Positions 42,268 to 51,164 of a stretch of DNA of 64,000 nucleotides are shown here, in pieces. Location: contig NZ_CP009287.1 of assembly GCF_000758705.1 (NCBI RefSeq), forward strand, positions 3,968,001 to 4,032,000, in the 5' to 3' direction. Below the pieces are notes generated by a model. That model was not told the origin of the DNA. It did no database searches and saw only the letters and a list, made by a program, of their open reading frames with translations. Position numbers and translations under genes: made by a program. The stretch's first letter is position 1, and each line of letters starts with the position of its first letter. The DNA comes from Paenibacillus graminis (lineage in GTDB: Bacteria > Bacillota > Bacilli > Paenibacillales > Paenibacillaceae).

Positions 42268-42318
42268 AATAATGCTTTACAAATTAGTTCGAACTCACAC
42301 TTCCACCTTGCTCAACGG

Positions 42319-42987
42319 TTATTCTCCATTAGATACCTCTAAGGGCTGCAGCAGCCATCTATAAATGATGGAGCTTAGCTGAGGTCTGGTCAGCGGCACC
42401 GCAATCATCCAGTCTTCCGATTCCCTGCCGCTGACGCGCACCAGCCAGCTTCCGGAACTATTCTCCATATACGAGGCGCGCTGAAAAGACCATGCACCCT
42501 CATGCAATGAACAGAGCTTAAGCTCTCCCTCTGCCGTCGGACTCTTCATCACGTTGGCCAGCTGCGGGGAATTTACAACATCTCCTGTCTCGGCTGTCAG
42601 CCGTTCAGTCAACAGGAACAAAGTATAAGCATCCGCTTGCTCCTGGAGTTCTTCATACTTGTGTCTGGACATCAGCAATGCAGGCGAATCCGAAGGACTG
42701 CTGTATGTAAACTGAAAGCAATTCAGAAGATAAAAGGATGCACGCTTGATCTCTTCCGGAGTCTTTAATTCACAGTCGAAGGCATCCGTATCTTTCAGGT
42801 GGGATAACAGCACTGCATCTTTAAAAACCTGCAGACATAAATCCTGCGTATATTCCCCTTCGCTGAATTTCAATCTGCAAATCCTGTCCGCTGAGGCTGC
42901 CTTTTGCAGCACCTCTTCAACTTCTGTATTCCCTGATGTTTCAGGGAACAGAAAATGCGCTAAATATAACTTATCATTGTTATTCAC
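42319..42987 (-). CDS. Unassigned acidic protein
   Basis: 222 residues from GTG 42987 with GGAAGG 10 bp upstream (TTG 42993 is possible). Soluble, acidic, no signal peptide or transmembrane helix. It has VEEVLQKAASADRICRLKFSEGEY, HLKDTDAFDCELKTPEEIKRASFYLLNCFQF, and a C-terminal part with GRESEDWMIAVPLTRPQLSSIIYRWLL. No domain recognised. Located upstream of the ABC importer on the same strand, so it is not obviously part of that operon. Confidence 0.6.
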   Translation of the reverse strand: MNNNDKLYLAHFLFPETSGNTEVEEVLQKAASADRICRLKFSEGEYTQDLCLQVFKDAVLLSHLKDTDAFDCELKTPEEIKRASFYLLNCFQFTYSSPSDSPALLMSRHKYEELQEQADAYTLFLLTERLTAETGDVVNSPQLANVMKSPTAEGELKLCSLHEGAWSFQRASYMENSSGSWLVRVSGRESEDWMIAVPLTRPQLSSIIYRWLLQPLEVSNGE

Positions 42988-43125
42988 ATCCAAGTTTCCT
43001 TCCCGGAAAGGCTTCAAGCTATAAGTCTTGTAATCTTTATGTTATCATAAGCTAATTTTAAGGTAAAATTAAGAAAGTAAAGGTATGATCTATAACATGA
43101 AATACTTGTAGCGAGGTGATTTCAA

Positions 43126-43365
43126 ATGAGAATGCTCATCACATTTCAGAACAAGATTGTACCTGTGTACTTCACTACAGAAAATAAACAGCCTACACAA
43201 AAAGTACTTCGATTGCTAAACAGCACGCTGGAACTTAAAATTCAAAAGGGCAAAAGCGCCCTGCAGAAATGTTTGAATTCTCTGATCAGTATCGAAATTA
43301 AAGGCTCTGAAGCTATATTGCACAGTTACAGTGAAAATGATTCATTGGCATTATCCCTCTATTAA
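43126..43365 (+). CDS. Small unassigned protein
   Basis: 79 residues from ATG 43126 with GCGAGGTGA upstream. MRMLITFQNKIVPVYFTTEN, then a Lys/Leu-rich helical C-terminus (VLRLLNSTLELKIQKGKSALQKCLNSLISIEIKGSE). No membrane segment or motif. Followed at once by a terminator. Function unknown. Confidence 0.55.
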   Translation: MRMLITFQNKIVPVYFTTENKQPTQKVLRLLNSTLELKIQKGKSALQKCLNSLISIEIKGSEAILHSYSENDSLALSLY

Positions 43366-43383
43366 ATAGAGGGATATTTTTTT
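43355..43383 (+). terminator. Terminator overlapping a stop codon
   Basis: CCCTCTATT-A-AATAGAGGG then TTTTTTT; the hairpin covers the final codons of 43126-43365. Confidence 0.8.
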
Positions 43384-43463
43384 GCACAGGAAAAAGAGCA
43401 CCTCCCTCCCAAAGGAAAATGCTCCATATATAGTGCCGGATCCTCACTTCACCAACGGGTTGG

Positions 43464-43604
43464 TCAGCTGATTCGCTCAGGGTATTTATTCTCTTGCTTT
43501 TCCGCCTTTTGAATCCGCAGCTTGAACAGCTTCACCAGATTTCGCCGGGTACGCTCTTCCTGACAGCTGTCCAATTTTTTAATGATGAACCGGTCAATGG
43601 ACAT
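43464..43604 (-). CDS. 46-residue basic peptide
   Basis: ATG 43604 with AAGGAG at 8 bp: MSIDRFIIKKLDSCQEERTR, RNLVKLFKLRIQKAEKQENK, then YPERIS. Basic and helical, one Cys. A much longer frame extends upstream but this start is the only one with a ribosome site. Function unknown. The stretch 43605-43933 upstream holds no other gene; AT-rich promoter-like sequence near 43870-43920 probably serves the azoreductase. Confidence 0.5.
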   Translation of the reverse strand: MSIDRFIIKKLDSCQEERTRRNLVKLFKLRIQKAEKQENKYPERIS

Positions 43605-43933
43605 GTCACTCGCTCCTTTTATTGTTGGATTCTGTTGCAGCCAGAACTGAGAGGAAATCCTTTCCTTATTCCTTGTAACACCTATATAACCGGGTCCCTG
43701 CCACGTTAAACCTGGGTGTAAACACAAAAATAACCGTGCGAAAACTGCGGAACTACATCTTGATCTTTCAAAGTAAAAAAGCTGCCATCTGCCCGGAGAT
43801 ATGGTATCTGCACAAAAAAAAGTGCTTTGGTGCAAGCAGATAATTTTTTTACCCGACGGATATTTACAAACAAATAATTAAATGCTATATTAATTATAGT
43901 TAATAAATATTATATATCTAAGGAGAAATCATA

Positions 43934-44560
43934 ATGTCAAACGTACTGTTCGTTAAAGCAAATAACCGTCCGGCAGATCAAGCAGTGAGTGTACAACTTT
44001 ACAACGCCTTCCTGGCAAGCTACAAGGAAACTCATCCTCAAGATGAAATTACAGAACTTGATTTGTTCGCTGAACAGCTTCCTTACTATGACAACACACT
44101 GATTACAGGGATCTACAAAGCCGCTCAAGGATATGAAGCTACTCCAGAAGAAGCTGCAGGCGCTGCTACTGTGAAGAAATATGTGGATCAGTTCCTGGCC
44201 GCAGACAAAGTAGTCTTTGCCTTCCCGCTGTGGAACATGACAGTTCCGGCTGTACTGCATACTTACATCGATTACTTGAGCCAAGCGGGTGTTACCTTTA
44301 AATACACCGCTGAAGGTCCGGTTGGACTGATAACAGACAAAAAAGCAGTGATTCTGAATGCCAGAGGCGGCGTTTATTCCGAAGGTCCTGCTGCCAGTGC
44401 AGAAATGGCTGTTAATTTTGTGGCAGGCATGTTGAACTTCTGGGGCTTCAAAGAAACTACCCAGGTTATTATCGAAGGACACAACCAGAATCCGCAGCAA
44501 TCTGCAGAAATTATCGCTAAGGGCCTGGAATTGGCTAAAACTGCCGCTGCATCGTTCTAA
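43934..44560 (+). CDS. azoR: FMN-dependent NADH-azoreductase
   Basis: 208 residues, flavodoxin-like fold. NVLFVKANNRPADQAVSVQLYNAFLASY, DLFAEQLPYYD, FAFPLWNMTVPAVLHTYIDYLSQAGVTFKYTAEGPVGLITDK and NARGGVYSEG are typical of AzoR/AcpD. Reduces azo dyes and quinones with NADH, FMN as cofactor, in the cytoplasm. ATG 43934 has AAGGAG at 8 bp. Monocistronic, with terminator 44703. An AT-rich upstream segment with inverted-repeat character (TATATTAATTATAG) could hold a redox regulator site. Confidence 0.92.
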   Translation: MSNVLFVKANNRPADQAVSVQLYNAFLASYKETHPQDEITELDLFAEQLPYYDNTLITGIYKAAQGYEATPEEAAGAATVKKYVDQFLAADKVVFAFPLWNMTVPAVLHTYIDYLSQAGVTFKYTAEGPVGLITDKKAVILNARGGVYSEGPAASAEMAVNFVAGMLNFWGFKETTQVIIEGHNQNPQQSAEIIAKGLELAKTAAASF

Positions 44561-44702
44561 ATTGCCAGGAGCGCTAAAAGTCCGGTTCTTATTTAGTCAT
44601 CCGCACTTTTTACAGACATCTCCTTTTTACATCAGCCGGACTTTTATTTATATATAGTTTGGCAGATTGCTTCTTCAAGAAGCTCCGCCGGACAAAAGAT
44701 AA

Positions 44703-44743
44703 GGGACCCCCTGCAGCTATTATGGGCTGCAGGGGGTCCCTTT
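44703..44743. terminator. Strong bidirectional terminator
   Basis: GGGACCCCCTGCAGC...GCTGCAGGGGGTCCC then TTTC, between convergent azoR and the RsgA-like gene. Confidence 0.85.
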
Positions 44744-44752
44744 CTACTTCCC

Positions 44753-45844
44753 TCAATATTCGTCCAGTTCATGCCGCCAGTTTGAGTTTCGGGTACGCGG
44801 ACCCGCAGACTTTGTAACAGCAGCAGCAGTTTTCCGCTTTTGCTTCACTTCTTTGCTGCTCTGATACTTCAGTTCCCGCTGGGTTTTCCGGTAATTCAAG
44901 AGCCGTTTCTCCTCCAGCTCACCGCTGGCTATAGCCTCAAGTACTGCGCAGCCATCTTCATGTTCATGCCTGCAATCCCCGAAACGGCATTCGGCTGCCA
45001 GCCTGGTGATGTCGCCGAAAGCAAGGTCGAGTCCCCCTTCATCCTCCCATAACTGCAGCTCGCGCATTCCCGGAGTGTCCACTATGATGCCGCCATCCGG
45101 CAGAACAAACAGTTCCCGGTGGGTTGTCGTATGACGTCCCCGGCTGTCATCCTCTCTTACATCCTGGGTAAGCTGAAGACGTTGGCCGCTGAGCCAGTTG
45201 ACCATCGTCGATTTGCCGCAGCCCGAGGAACCGGTAAGGGCCACGGTCTGACCTTCGCCGATATAGGGCAGCAGGTCTTCCCGCCCGTCGCCCAAAAGCG
45301 CGCTAACTGCATGGATGGCTACACCGGGTGCCACGCGCTCCATCTCGGCGATTTTACGTTCTGCATCCGGGCTCAAGTCGGATTTGGTTAACAAGATTAC
45401 CGGATTCGCCCCGCTGTTCCAGGCCATGATCAGGTATCGCTCCATCCGCCGGACATTGAAATCATCATTTAGGGCACTGACCAGAAATAAAGTATCCACA
45501 TTGGAGGCAACGATCTGCTCCTCCAGTGTATTTCCTGCAACCTTTCGTGAAATCACGCTGTGCCGGGGCAGGACACCGTGAATGACGGCATGCTCCCCGC
45601 CATCCTGCATCGCCAGAACCACCCAGTCCCCGACGGCCGGGTATGCCCCGGAGTCTGTCAGTGAATGTCTGAGTTTGCCGGCCAGTTCACCCCATGTCTC
45701 CCCATTCTCCGCCATGACCCGGTACTTGCTGCCAAAGTCGCCCACGATTCTTCCCGGAACATACCCCTTCCCTTCATTCCCAATAATCCTTTCATTCCAC
45801 TTGCTTTGCCAATTCATATTCCAGCCATATTGTTCTATTGTCAT
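44753..45844 (-). CDS. rsgA: RsgA-like circularly permuted GTPase
   Basis: 363 residues from ATG 45844 (AGGAGG at 6 bp). N-terminal OB fold, then the permuted G domain: LTKSDL (G4), GSSGCGKSTMVNWLSG (P-loop), DTPGMRELQLW (G3), and a zinc finger CRFGDCRHEHEDGC. RsgA helps mature the 30S subunit. The C-terminal tail is basic (KQKRKTAAAVTKS). It is longer than YloQ/RsgA (298 residues in B. subtilis) and is probably a paralogue; the genuine rsgA is normally next to a PP2C/PrkC pair, not here. Preceded by two terminator-like hairpins and a structured leader. Confidence 0.85.
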   Translation of the reverse strand: MTIEQYGWNMNWQSKWNERIIGNEGKGYVPGRIVGDFGSKYRVMAENGETWGELAGKLRHSLTDSGAYPAVGDWVVLAMQDGGEHAVIHGVLPRHSVISRKVAGNTLEEQIVASNVDTLFLVSALNDDFNVRRMERYLIMAWNSGANPVILLTKSDLSPDAERKIAEMERVAPGVAIHAVSALLGDGREDLLPYIGEGQTVALTGSSGCGKSTMVNWLSGQRLQLTQDVREDDSRGRHTTTHRELFVLPDGGIIVDTPGMRELQLWEDEGGLDLAFGDITRLAAECRFGDCRHEHEDGCAVLEAIASGELEEKRLLNYRKTQRELKYQSSKEVKQKRKTAAAVTKSAGPRTRNSNWRHELDEY

Positions 45845-45944
45845 TATTGCCTCCTGAATTTTTAACTTTTTTTGGTAATTTCTGCATTACAACCTGTCTG
45901 CTTCTGATTCTGATTCTGAACCTGCTTCACGTTTTCCCGGAACA

Positions 45945-45977
45945 CAAAAAGCCGCCGGAATCCCTCATTCCGGCGGC
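45945..45977 (-). terminator. Terminator 2 of leader
   Basis: Minus strand GCCGCCGGAAT-GAGGG-ATTCCGGCGGC followed by TTTTTG, 101 bp before the RsgA-like start. Confidence 0.8.
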
Positions 45978-46130
45978 ATCTCCTGCAGAACCAGTCTTCT
46001 GCCACAGGCAAAAGACAAGCTTGCAAAAGCATTGAACGAAAAGTACGGCCCCTTCCCGCATAGCGGGACAGGCCGGTATTTTCCGTATGTGCACAGGTAC
46101 AGCTATACCTTACTGCCTCATGCACATGCA
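45945..46130 (-). ncRNA. Structured leader or small RNA before the RsgA-like gene
   Basis: Minus-strand RNA would form a long hairpin 46087-46127 (ATGTGCA/TGCACAT with an inner AGGCAG/CTG-CCT stem), a GGCC/CCCGC-type hairpin 46044-46078, and a terminator 45945-45977. The region is noncoding. It does not match a riboswitch that I know. It may be a regulator of the RsgA-like gene or an independent RNA. Confidence 0.4.
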
Positions 46131-46166
46131 AAAAAGCCGCCGGAACCGATACGGTTCCCGGCGGCT
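46130..46166 (-). terminator. Terminator 1 of leader
   Basis: Minus strand GCCGCCGGGAACC-GTATC-GGTTCCGGCGGC followed by TTTTTTG, after the 26-codon ORF. Confidence 0.85.
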
Positions 46167-46206
46167 CTAAAAGGCATCATAGAGCTGGCCCGCTAAGCTG
46201 CAATTC

Positions 46207-46287
46207 TTACACTGCAGCCGCTGTTCCCGGAAGACACGTATCACAAGCAGTATTCAACGATAACGAAATAACCGTATAAACTGACAT
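46207..46287 (-). CDS. Possible 26-residue peptide
   Basis: ATG 46287 with AAGGAG at 10 bp: MSVYTVISLSLNTACDTCLP then GTAAAV. Two Cys separated by two residues; hydrophobic N-terminus. A strong terminator follows 41 bp later. It could be a leader peptide, a signalling peptide or a bacteriocin-like peptide. No modifying or export genes were seen near it, so the function is open. Confidence 0.4.
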   Translation of the reverse strand: MSVYTVISLSLNTACDTCLPGTAAAV

Positions 46288-46370
46288 ATAACATCGTCTC
46301 CTTCCGAACTAATATGGTGTAATGATAAACGGAGCTGCATTATTTTGTCAACCCGCAAGTCTCATCCCGG

Positions 46371-47042
46371 CTATAAAATAGACTTCAGCTCATCAAGCTC
46401 ATGAATGGTTTTCCACGGGTGTGCATCCAGCTTATCATCCCACGGATGGTTGCGCTTCAGCCAAATCGTCTCCATCCCTGCACTGGCTGCACCCCAGATA
46501 TCATTCACCGGATGATCTCCGATGAACAATGTTTCCTCTGCTGTTGTCCCCATACGCTCAAGGGCAAGGCGGTAGATCTCCGGATCCGGCTTGCTGATCC
46601 CGGCCTCCCCGGAGATGATGATGGCCTTGAAGTAACCCCGGAGCTTAAGCAGGTCGATTTTGCCATCCTGGATATCCTTCTGGCCGTTCGTGACCAGCCC
46701 GAGCGTGTAGCCGCGCTCCCGGCAATATTCCAGCATCTCTACGGCATGCTTCATAAGCGCTCCATGGGTGATATATGTTCTGTCATAATAAGCCCGAATA
46801 TCCGCAGCAGCCATTTTCTTCTTCCAGGGCAACACATCGCTGAGTTCGGCAAAAAAACCATCCTTATTCCGGTATCCGTCCGCATCTCTGACGATGATAT
46901 CTTCCACGGTGCGCTCCGCCTCTTCCGGGTCCATATGCCCGAGGAAATCCTGTACGAACTTCCTGCTGAAGCTGCGGAAAGTATGGTCGCGGTCCATTAA
47001 TGTATTATCCAGATCAAACAGTAAAGCTTGTACTTTTTCCAT
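46371..47042 (-). CDS. HAD-superfamily phosphatase
   Basis: 223 residues. Motif I LLFDLDNTLMDRD (Asp nucleophile), motif II LVTNGQ, motif III around KPDPE (Lys), motif IV FIGDHPVND. YjjG-like cap with GYRNKDGFFAELSDVLPW. Probably hydrolyses nucleotide or other phosphates; exact substrate not evident. ATG 47042 has AAGGGGAAC upstream. Monocistronic on the minus strand. Confidence 0.88.
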   Translation of the reverse strand: MEKVQALLFDLDNTLMDRDHTFRSFSRKFVQDFLGHMDPEEAERTVEDIIVRDADGYRNKDGFFAELSDVLPWKKKMAAADIRAYYDRTYITHGALMKHAVEMLEYCRERGYTLGLVTNGQKDIQDGKIDLLKLRGYFKAIIISGEAGISKPDPEIYRLALERMGTTAEETLFIGDHPVNDIWGAASAGMETIWLKRNHPWDDKLDAHPWKTIHELDELKSIL

Positions 47043-47178
47043 TCCAAGTTCCCCTTATCCCTTGATTTCGTTCCGTAACCAGTCAGAAATCCATTGTACT
47101 ATGGGGGAACGCGCAAAGAAAAGACCATTCCGCAAAAGAGGTCTCCCCCTCCAGCTGAACAGTCTGCTAATTTGTAAA

Positions 47179-47637
47179 TCATTGCTCAAAATGCTCCGGC
47201 CGATGCGTAAGCATCATCTCTTCCTCGGTAATATACAATGGAAAAGGCGGCGTTTCCTTCAAATATCGTTCCGTGGCCAGCAGCCGGTAGTGAACCTCGG
47301 GCAGCCAGGCATCCTCAACAAGCGGAAGCTTGCCGGTATCGCTGATGTAGTTATCGACAGCCGATTGAACCAGGTCGAGATAATAGGGCACTAGCTTGTC
47401 AGACTCCTCAAAAATCTCAAAGGTTTCGCGTGACATATAGAACTTTTGCTCAGGTACTCCGCCTAAGTAGCGTTTGAGCCGGCTTAAGTCAATACTTTTA
47501 TCCTCCATCATCAGGGCCGTGCGGTTGATAGGTGCGGGCATATCTTCTTCAAATTGCCTTACAGCCTGTTTGATCTGCGGCAAGGTAACAGTGGGGGGGA
47601 CAGTGGGCATATTCTTTTTGGCGCGCTTGAATATCAT
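47179..47637 (-). CDS. DUF3939-like protein
   Basis: 152 residues. IKQAVRQFEEDMPAPINRTALMMEDKSIDLSRLKRYLGGVPEQKFYMSRETFEIFEE matches the pattern I associate with DUF3939 of Bacilli; the C-terminal half has YLDLVQSAVDNYISDTGKLP and HYRLLATERYLKETPPFPLYITEEEMMLTHRP. No membrane part. Function unknown. ATG 47637 behind AAGGAG. Single gene, 121 bp downstream of an ArsR-type gene on the same strand. Confidence 0.65.
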   Translation of the reverse strand: MIFKRAKKNMPTVPPTVTLPQIKQAVRQFEEDMPAPINRTALMMEDKSIDLSRLKRYLGGVPEQKFYMSRETFEIFEESDKLVPYYLDLVQSAVDNYISDTGKLPLVEDAWLPEVHYRLLATERYLKETPPFPLYITEEEMMLTHRPEHFEQ

Positions 47638-47758
47638 ACTGAAAGTCTCCTTTCGAAGTATATGTCAGATAACGCTTACAATTCCATTTTATTCGTTATT
47701 CAGACATTTAATCAGCTTGCCAGCCTTTTGTCACAAAAAATACCCAAATTTTAGATCA

Positions 47759-48364
47759 TTATTTGACATTTTCCCAATGTGTCCACAACTCCGGCGGATT
47801 CAGCTCATAGTGATCATTCTCGCGGTACATAAATTGATGCATAATGAACTCACGGCGAATGGTCGCATAATCCTCGTGAAACGGCTTGATGAAATCGTTG
47901 ATTTCTTTTTCCGTATAGACCACACCCGGTTCCAGCTTCTCGGCCAAATATTGCAACGCAATTAGCTTCTTCTTGTATTGTGAGGGAATCTGCCGCAAAC
48001 GGCCGTCTTTGGCGAAGAAATTGCGCAGCACTGATTCCTTCAGACTCTCATCCGGAGACACCTTCTCCAAGTCCTCCACTCCTCTGGCAAAAATAAATTT
48101 CAGTGAAGCCTCTGATCCGGCCTGGATAAACTCGGGGTTCAGCGCAAAATAAACCGTGTTCTTCTCCCTCCGCTCTTTGATGAGCGCAGCTTCCCGCAGC
48201 TTGGCGGCATGATGGGTAACGGTAGGCTGCGACAAATTCAGCTTCTCGGCCAGGGCCTGCCCGTGAACTTCCCCCTTCGACAGCAGCAGCAGAATCCGCA
48301 TACGCGTAGGGTCGGACAAGGCTTTGTGGTAATTGACAATTTTCTCAAGCTGCAACAGGGTCAC
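47759..48364 (-). CDS. ArsR-type regulator fused to DUF2087
   Basis: 201 residues. Residues 1-80 are an ArsR winged helix (HKALSDPTRMRILLLLSKGEVHGQALAEKLNLSQPTVTHHAAKLREAALI). The C-terminus (YKKKLIALQYLAEKLEPGVVYTEKEINDFIKPFHEDYATIRREFIMHQFM) is a DUF2087 domain. No Cys metal motif of arsenic sensors is seen in the helix-turn-helix region. The divergently transcribed neighbour is YpdA, which may be a target. Confidence 0.88.
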   Translation of the reverse strand: MTLLQLEKIVNYHKALSDPTRMRILLLLSKGEVHGQALAEKLNLSQPTVTHHAAKLREAALIKERREKNTVYFALNPEFIQAGSEASLKFIFARGVEDLEKVSPDESLKESVLRNFFAKDGRLRQIPSQYKKKLIALQYLAEKLEPGVVYTEKEINDFIKPFHEDYATIRREFIMHQFMYRENDHYELNPPELWTHWENVK

Positions 48365-48545
48365 TCTCCTATAAATACAGGCAGATTTATAAAATCATTA
48401 ATTTAGATATATATCTAATTATATACCATCCAATGATCCGGAGCAAGCAAATTCACCGGAATTGCCGGGAACCATGGCGAAAATTTAATATTTAGGGTAC
48501 GCTTTATAGTAAACGCAATTTATTCTCCGGGAGGTTCACCGTTTT

Positions 48546-49532
48546 ATGAAAGATGTCATCATTATCGGGGCAGGCCCTTGCGGACTATCCGCCGCCATTG
48601 AATGCCAGCGCCGCGGGTTGTCCAGCCTGATCATCGAAAAAAATTTTATTGTCCATTCCATTTACCTCTATCCGACCAATATGCAGTTTTTCAGCACCAC
48701 CGCACTGCTGGAAATCGGGGATGTGCCCTTCACTTCACCGAATGACAAGCCTTTCCGCCATGAAGCACTGGTCTACTACCGCCGAGCTGCGAAGCAGCAT
48801 GGGCTGGACATTGCCGCTTACGAGGAGGCCCTCTCTGTGAATCCGCTGGAAGATGGGACCTTTGCTGTACATACCCGCAATAAACGCGGGGAAACTTATA
48901 CCCGCACAGCTGCCAGCGTAATTATTTCCACGGGCTATTTCGATCAGCCGAACCTGATTGGCATTCCGGGAGAAGAGCTTCCCAAGGTCACCCATTATTT
49001 TGGGGAAGCCCATCCGTACACAGGAATGAAGGTTACCGTCATCGGGGGCAGCAATTCCGCTGTCGATGCGGCACTGGAGCTGCTCAGGGTTGGTGCCGAA
49101 GTGGATATGGTATACCGGGGAGCCAGTATTTCGGAGAACATCAAGCCTTGGGTGCGCCCGATCTTCGAGAGTATGGTGGAGAAGGACAAGATTGTTCTGC
49201 ATCTGGAGTCACGGGTAACTGAAATCACACCGGGCTCGGTGCATATCGCCGGGCGGAACGGCGGGGTTAAAGAGCTGGACAACGATTTTGTGCTGGCCTT
49301 AACGGGATTCAGACCGAGCCGATCGCTGCTGTCCTCAGCCGGAGTAAGCATGGACGAGACCCAGGAAAAGCCGGCCTTCAATCCCGCCACCATGGAGAGC
49401 AATGTGCCCGGACTGTATATCGCTGGCGTCATTGCCTCCGGACGCAACGCCAATGAGGTATTTATCGAAACCGGACGCGGGCACGGCAAGCTGATCGCAG
49501 ACCACATTATTTCCAAACGTCTGGCCGACTAG
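48546..49532 (+). CDS. YpdA-family bacillithiol disulfide reductase
   Basis: 328 residues. FAD site GAGPCGLSAA, NADPH site GGSNSAVDAALEL, and C-terminal FAD site NVPGLYIAGVIASGRNANEVFIETGRGHG. The CxxC of thioredoxin reductases is absent, as in YpdA, which reduces oxidised bacillithiol with NADPH. ATG 48546 follows GGGAGG. Implies bacillithiol use, consistent with a Bacillales host. Divergent from the ArsR gene. Confidence 0.93.
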   Translation: MKDVIIIGAGPCGLSAAIECQRRGLSSLIIEKNFIVHSIYLYPTNMQFFSTTALLEIGDVPFTSPNDKPFRHEALVYYRRAAKQHGLDIAAYEEALSVNPLEDGTFAVHTRNKRGETYTRTAASVIISTGYFDQPNLIGIPGEELPKVTHYFGEAHPYTGMKVTVIGGSNSAVDAALELLRVGAEVDMVYRGASISENIKPWVRPIFESMVEKDKIVLHLESRVTEITPGSVHIAGRNGGVKELDNDFVLALTGFRPSRSLLSSAGVSMDETQEKPAFNPATMESNVPGLYIAGVIASGRNANEVFIETGRGHGKLIADHIISKRLAD

Positions 49533-49612
49533 CATCCAGGGTCTCATAAACTCCGTGTCCGGTCCATAATATAAGCATTGTGTGTATCTTAGAAAAGGAG
49601 TGTACCGCCTCC

Positions 49613-50056
49613 ATGGATATTACCTCTTTACTGCTGCTAGGTTTTGCCGCACTCGGCATCATCAGCAAAAATTCACCGATCACGATAGCGATGGTCGTAC
49701 TGCTGCTGCTGCGTGTGCTTGGACTTCAACAGACATTTCCCTGGCTGGAAAAGTACGGCCTGACAGCCGGGATCATTATCCTGACAATCGGCGTAATGAC
49801 ACCTCTGGCCAGCGGGAAAATTTCACTGGACACCATCTGGCACTCCTTCCTGCACTGGAAGTCGCTCGCAGCCATCGGCATCGGCATGCTGGTCGCCTAT
49901 CTCGGGGGCCGGGGCGCTCTGCTGATGGGCAGTCAGCCCACCGTTGTCGCCGGGCTGCTGATCGGCACCGTACTGGGTGTCGCTTTCTTCAAGGGGGTTC
50001 CGGTCGGACCGCTGATTGCCGCCGGGCTTCTGTCTCTGCTGATCGGCAGAGGATAG
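49613..50056 (+). CDS. UPF0756 membrane protein (DUF441)
   Basis: 147 residues from ATG 49613 (AAAAGGAG 12 bp upstream). Four to five transmembrane helices: [32 protein letters not shown], then [18 protein letters not shown], and [32 protein letters not shown]. This pattern is the YeaL/UPF0756 family, function unknown. Follows YpdA by 80 bp on the same strand. Confidence 0.85.
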   Translation: MDITSLLLLGFAALGIISKNSPITIAMVVLLLLRVLGLQQTFPWLEKYGLTAGIIILTIGVMTPLASGKISLDTIWHSFLHWKSLAAIGIGMLVAYLGGRGALLMGSQPTVVAGLLIGTVLGVAFFKGVPVGPLIAAGLLSLLIGRG

Positions 50057-50077
50057 AGCTTGTAGCTGCTGACTATA

Positions 50078-50119
50078 AAAGGCTGCCCGGACGCTTCCAA
50101 AAAGCGCCAGGCAGCCTTT
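50078..50119. terminator. Terminator
   Basis: AAAGGCTGCC...GGCAGCCTTT, with inner CGCTT/AAGCG, between convergent genes. Confidence 0.8.
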
Positions 50120-50141
50120 AATCTTTTACAAAATATTATGA

Positions 50142-50696
50142 TTATCCCTCGATGCTGTACTGCTTCTCCATTTCCGAACGGTAATGGGGATCGTACCGGA
50201 TTTGCCTCCGCGGAGTGCAGTCAAGCGGCTCTCTGTTGCTGCCCTGATCACCCGGATGCTTAGGGTTATGCCATTGCCGTTCCTTGACTTTTCTGACGAT
50301 TTCATGATCCATAACGGGCGGCTCCGCCTCTTCTTCGTCTAAGATCATCAGCGGCACAGCAAATGAACGGGTCCATTCCTCGCCACTCCCCCCGATGCAT
50401 GACACAGTAAAGATAAGCTCTGTCAGTCCGGGGCTAACCGGCTGCAGCGTATAAATCTCGAGCAATAGTTCGCTTGGCGCATTTGCGGACTCCAGGAACA
50501 TCTGACCGTCTGCTCCAACGGGGCATGCTCCCGCATCTCCATTCCAAAAAACCCCTTCAGGAAGCTGCATCCCGGCTGCGGCACGCTTCACGCCGGCAAG
50601 CGGCGGGAGCTTGACCCAAAGATGATTGATTCCTTCTTCGTGCTCTAGATAGGACTTGGCGAAGCGGAACTCCACCTGGAATGATTCTCTAATCAT
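50142..50696 (-). CDS. Unassigned protein beside MerR gene
   Basis: 184 residues from ATG 50696, overlapping the MerR stop by ATGA, so coupled. Soluble, acidic, with LWVKLPPLAGVKRAAAG, LLLEIYTLQPVSPGLTELIFTVSC and a Pro/Arg/Tyr-rich C-terminus (PRRQIRYDPHYRSEMEKQYS). I do not recognise a family. Because it is in one operon with the MerR-type regulator and under its palindrome, it probably is part of the regulated response. Confidence 0.65.
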   Translation of the reverse strand: MIRESFQVEFRFAKSYLEHEEGINHLWVKLPPLAGVKRAAAGMQLPEGVFWNGDAGACPVGADGQMFLESANAPSELLLEIYTLQPVSPGLTELIFTVSCIGGSGEEWTRSFAVPLMILDEEEAEPPVMDHEIVRKVKERQWHNPKHPGDQGSNREPLDCTPRRQIRYDPHYRSEMEKQYSIEG

Positions 50697-51121
50697 AGCT
50701 CCTTCTCTCCTCTCAGCAGACAGGTGACCGCCTCAATCATCTCTGACCTCTGTTCCGGCGTGATCTGCGGGCTTACCGTGAGCATCACATCGTCATTTAT
50801 AACCAGTGTCTCATGCTGCAGGATGTGCTGCGGCTGGTAGAACCTGAGCCGTGCGCCAAGGCTGGCAATTTCCTCACGGGAGAGTGCTGCCAGCTTCACT
50901 TGTATATCCGCCAGGCTTTCGCCGCTTTTGGATAAGGTCAGGATAGCCCGCAAACATTCCAAATGCCTGTCGGTATATACCCTTTTATTCCCCACTAGCT
51001 CCAGAGGCGGCAGCATGCCTATCTGCGTATAATACCGGACGGTTCGCAAATTCATGTCTGCATCCTCCTGCTGGAGGATATCAGCCAGTTGCTTGCCAGT
51101 ATACACTTTCATCAGGTTCAT
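50693..51121 (-). CDS. MerR-family regulator
   Basis: 142 residues. Winged helix (KVYTGKQLADILQQEDADMNLRTVRYYTQIGMLPPLELVGNKRVYTDRHLECLRAILTL) followed by a dimerisation helix and a short effector domain of about 60 residues. The effector part has no Cys cluster, so a metal sensor is unlikely. A perfect 30-bp palindrome (51165-51194), a MerR-type operator, lies upstream and may control this operon. The next gene down is unassigned. Confidence 0.85.
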   Translation of the reverse strand: MNLMKVYTGKQLADILQQEDADMNLRTVRYYTQIGMLPPLELVGNKRVYTDRHLECLRAILTLSKSGESLADIQVKLAALSREEIASLGARLRFYQPQHILQHETLVINDDVMLTVSPQITPEQRSEMIEAVTCLLRGEKEL

Positions 51122-51164
51122 CTCCTGTTAGGGTTTGATTTTCCGCCACAAGTTACATATAAGT

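Noticed and set aside
42126..42318. TPP riboswitch before the ABC importer lipoprotein
   Set aside because: A CTGAGA-like string occurs, but on the wrong strand and without the second conserved core; only the cre-like site is supported.
45862..46131. 89-residue Cys-rich ORF on the minus strand
   Set aside because: Lies on the structured leader and terminators, no ribosome site, composition set by the hairpins.
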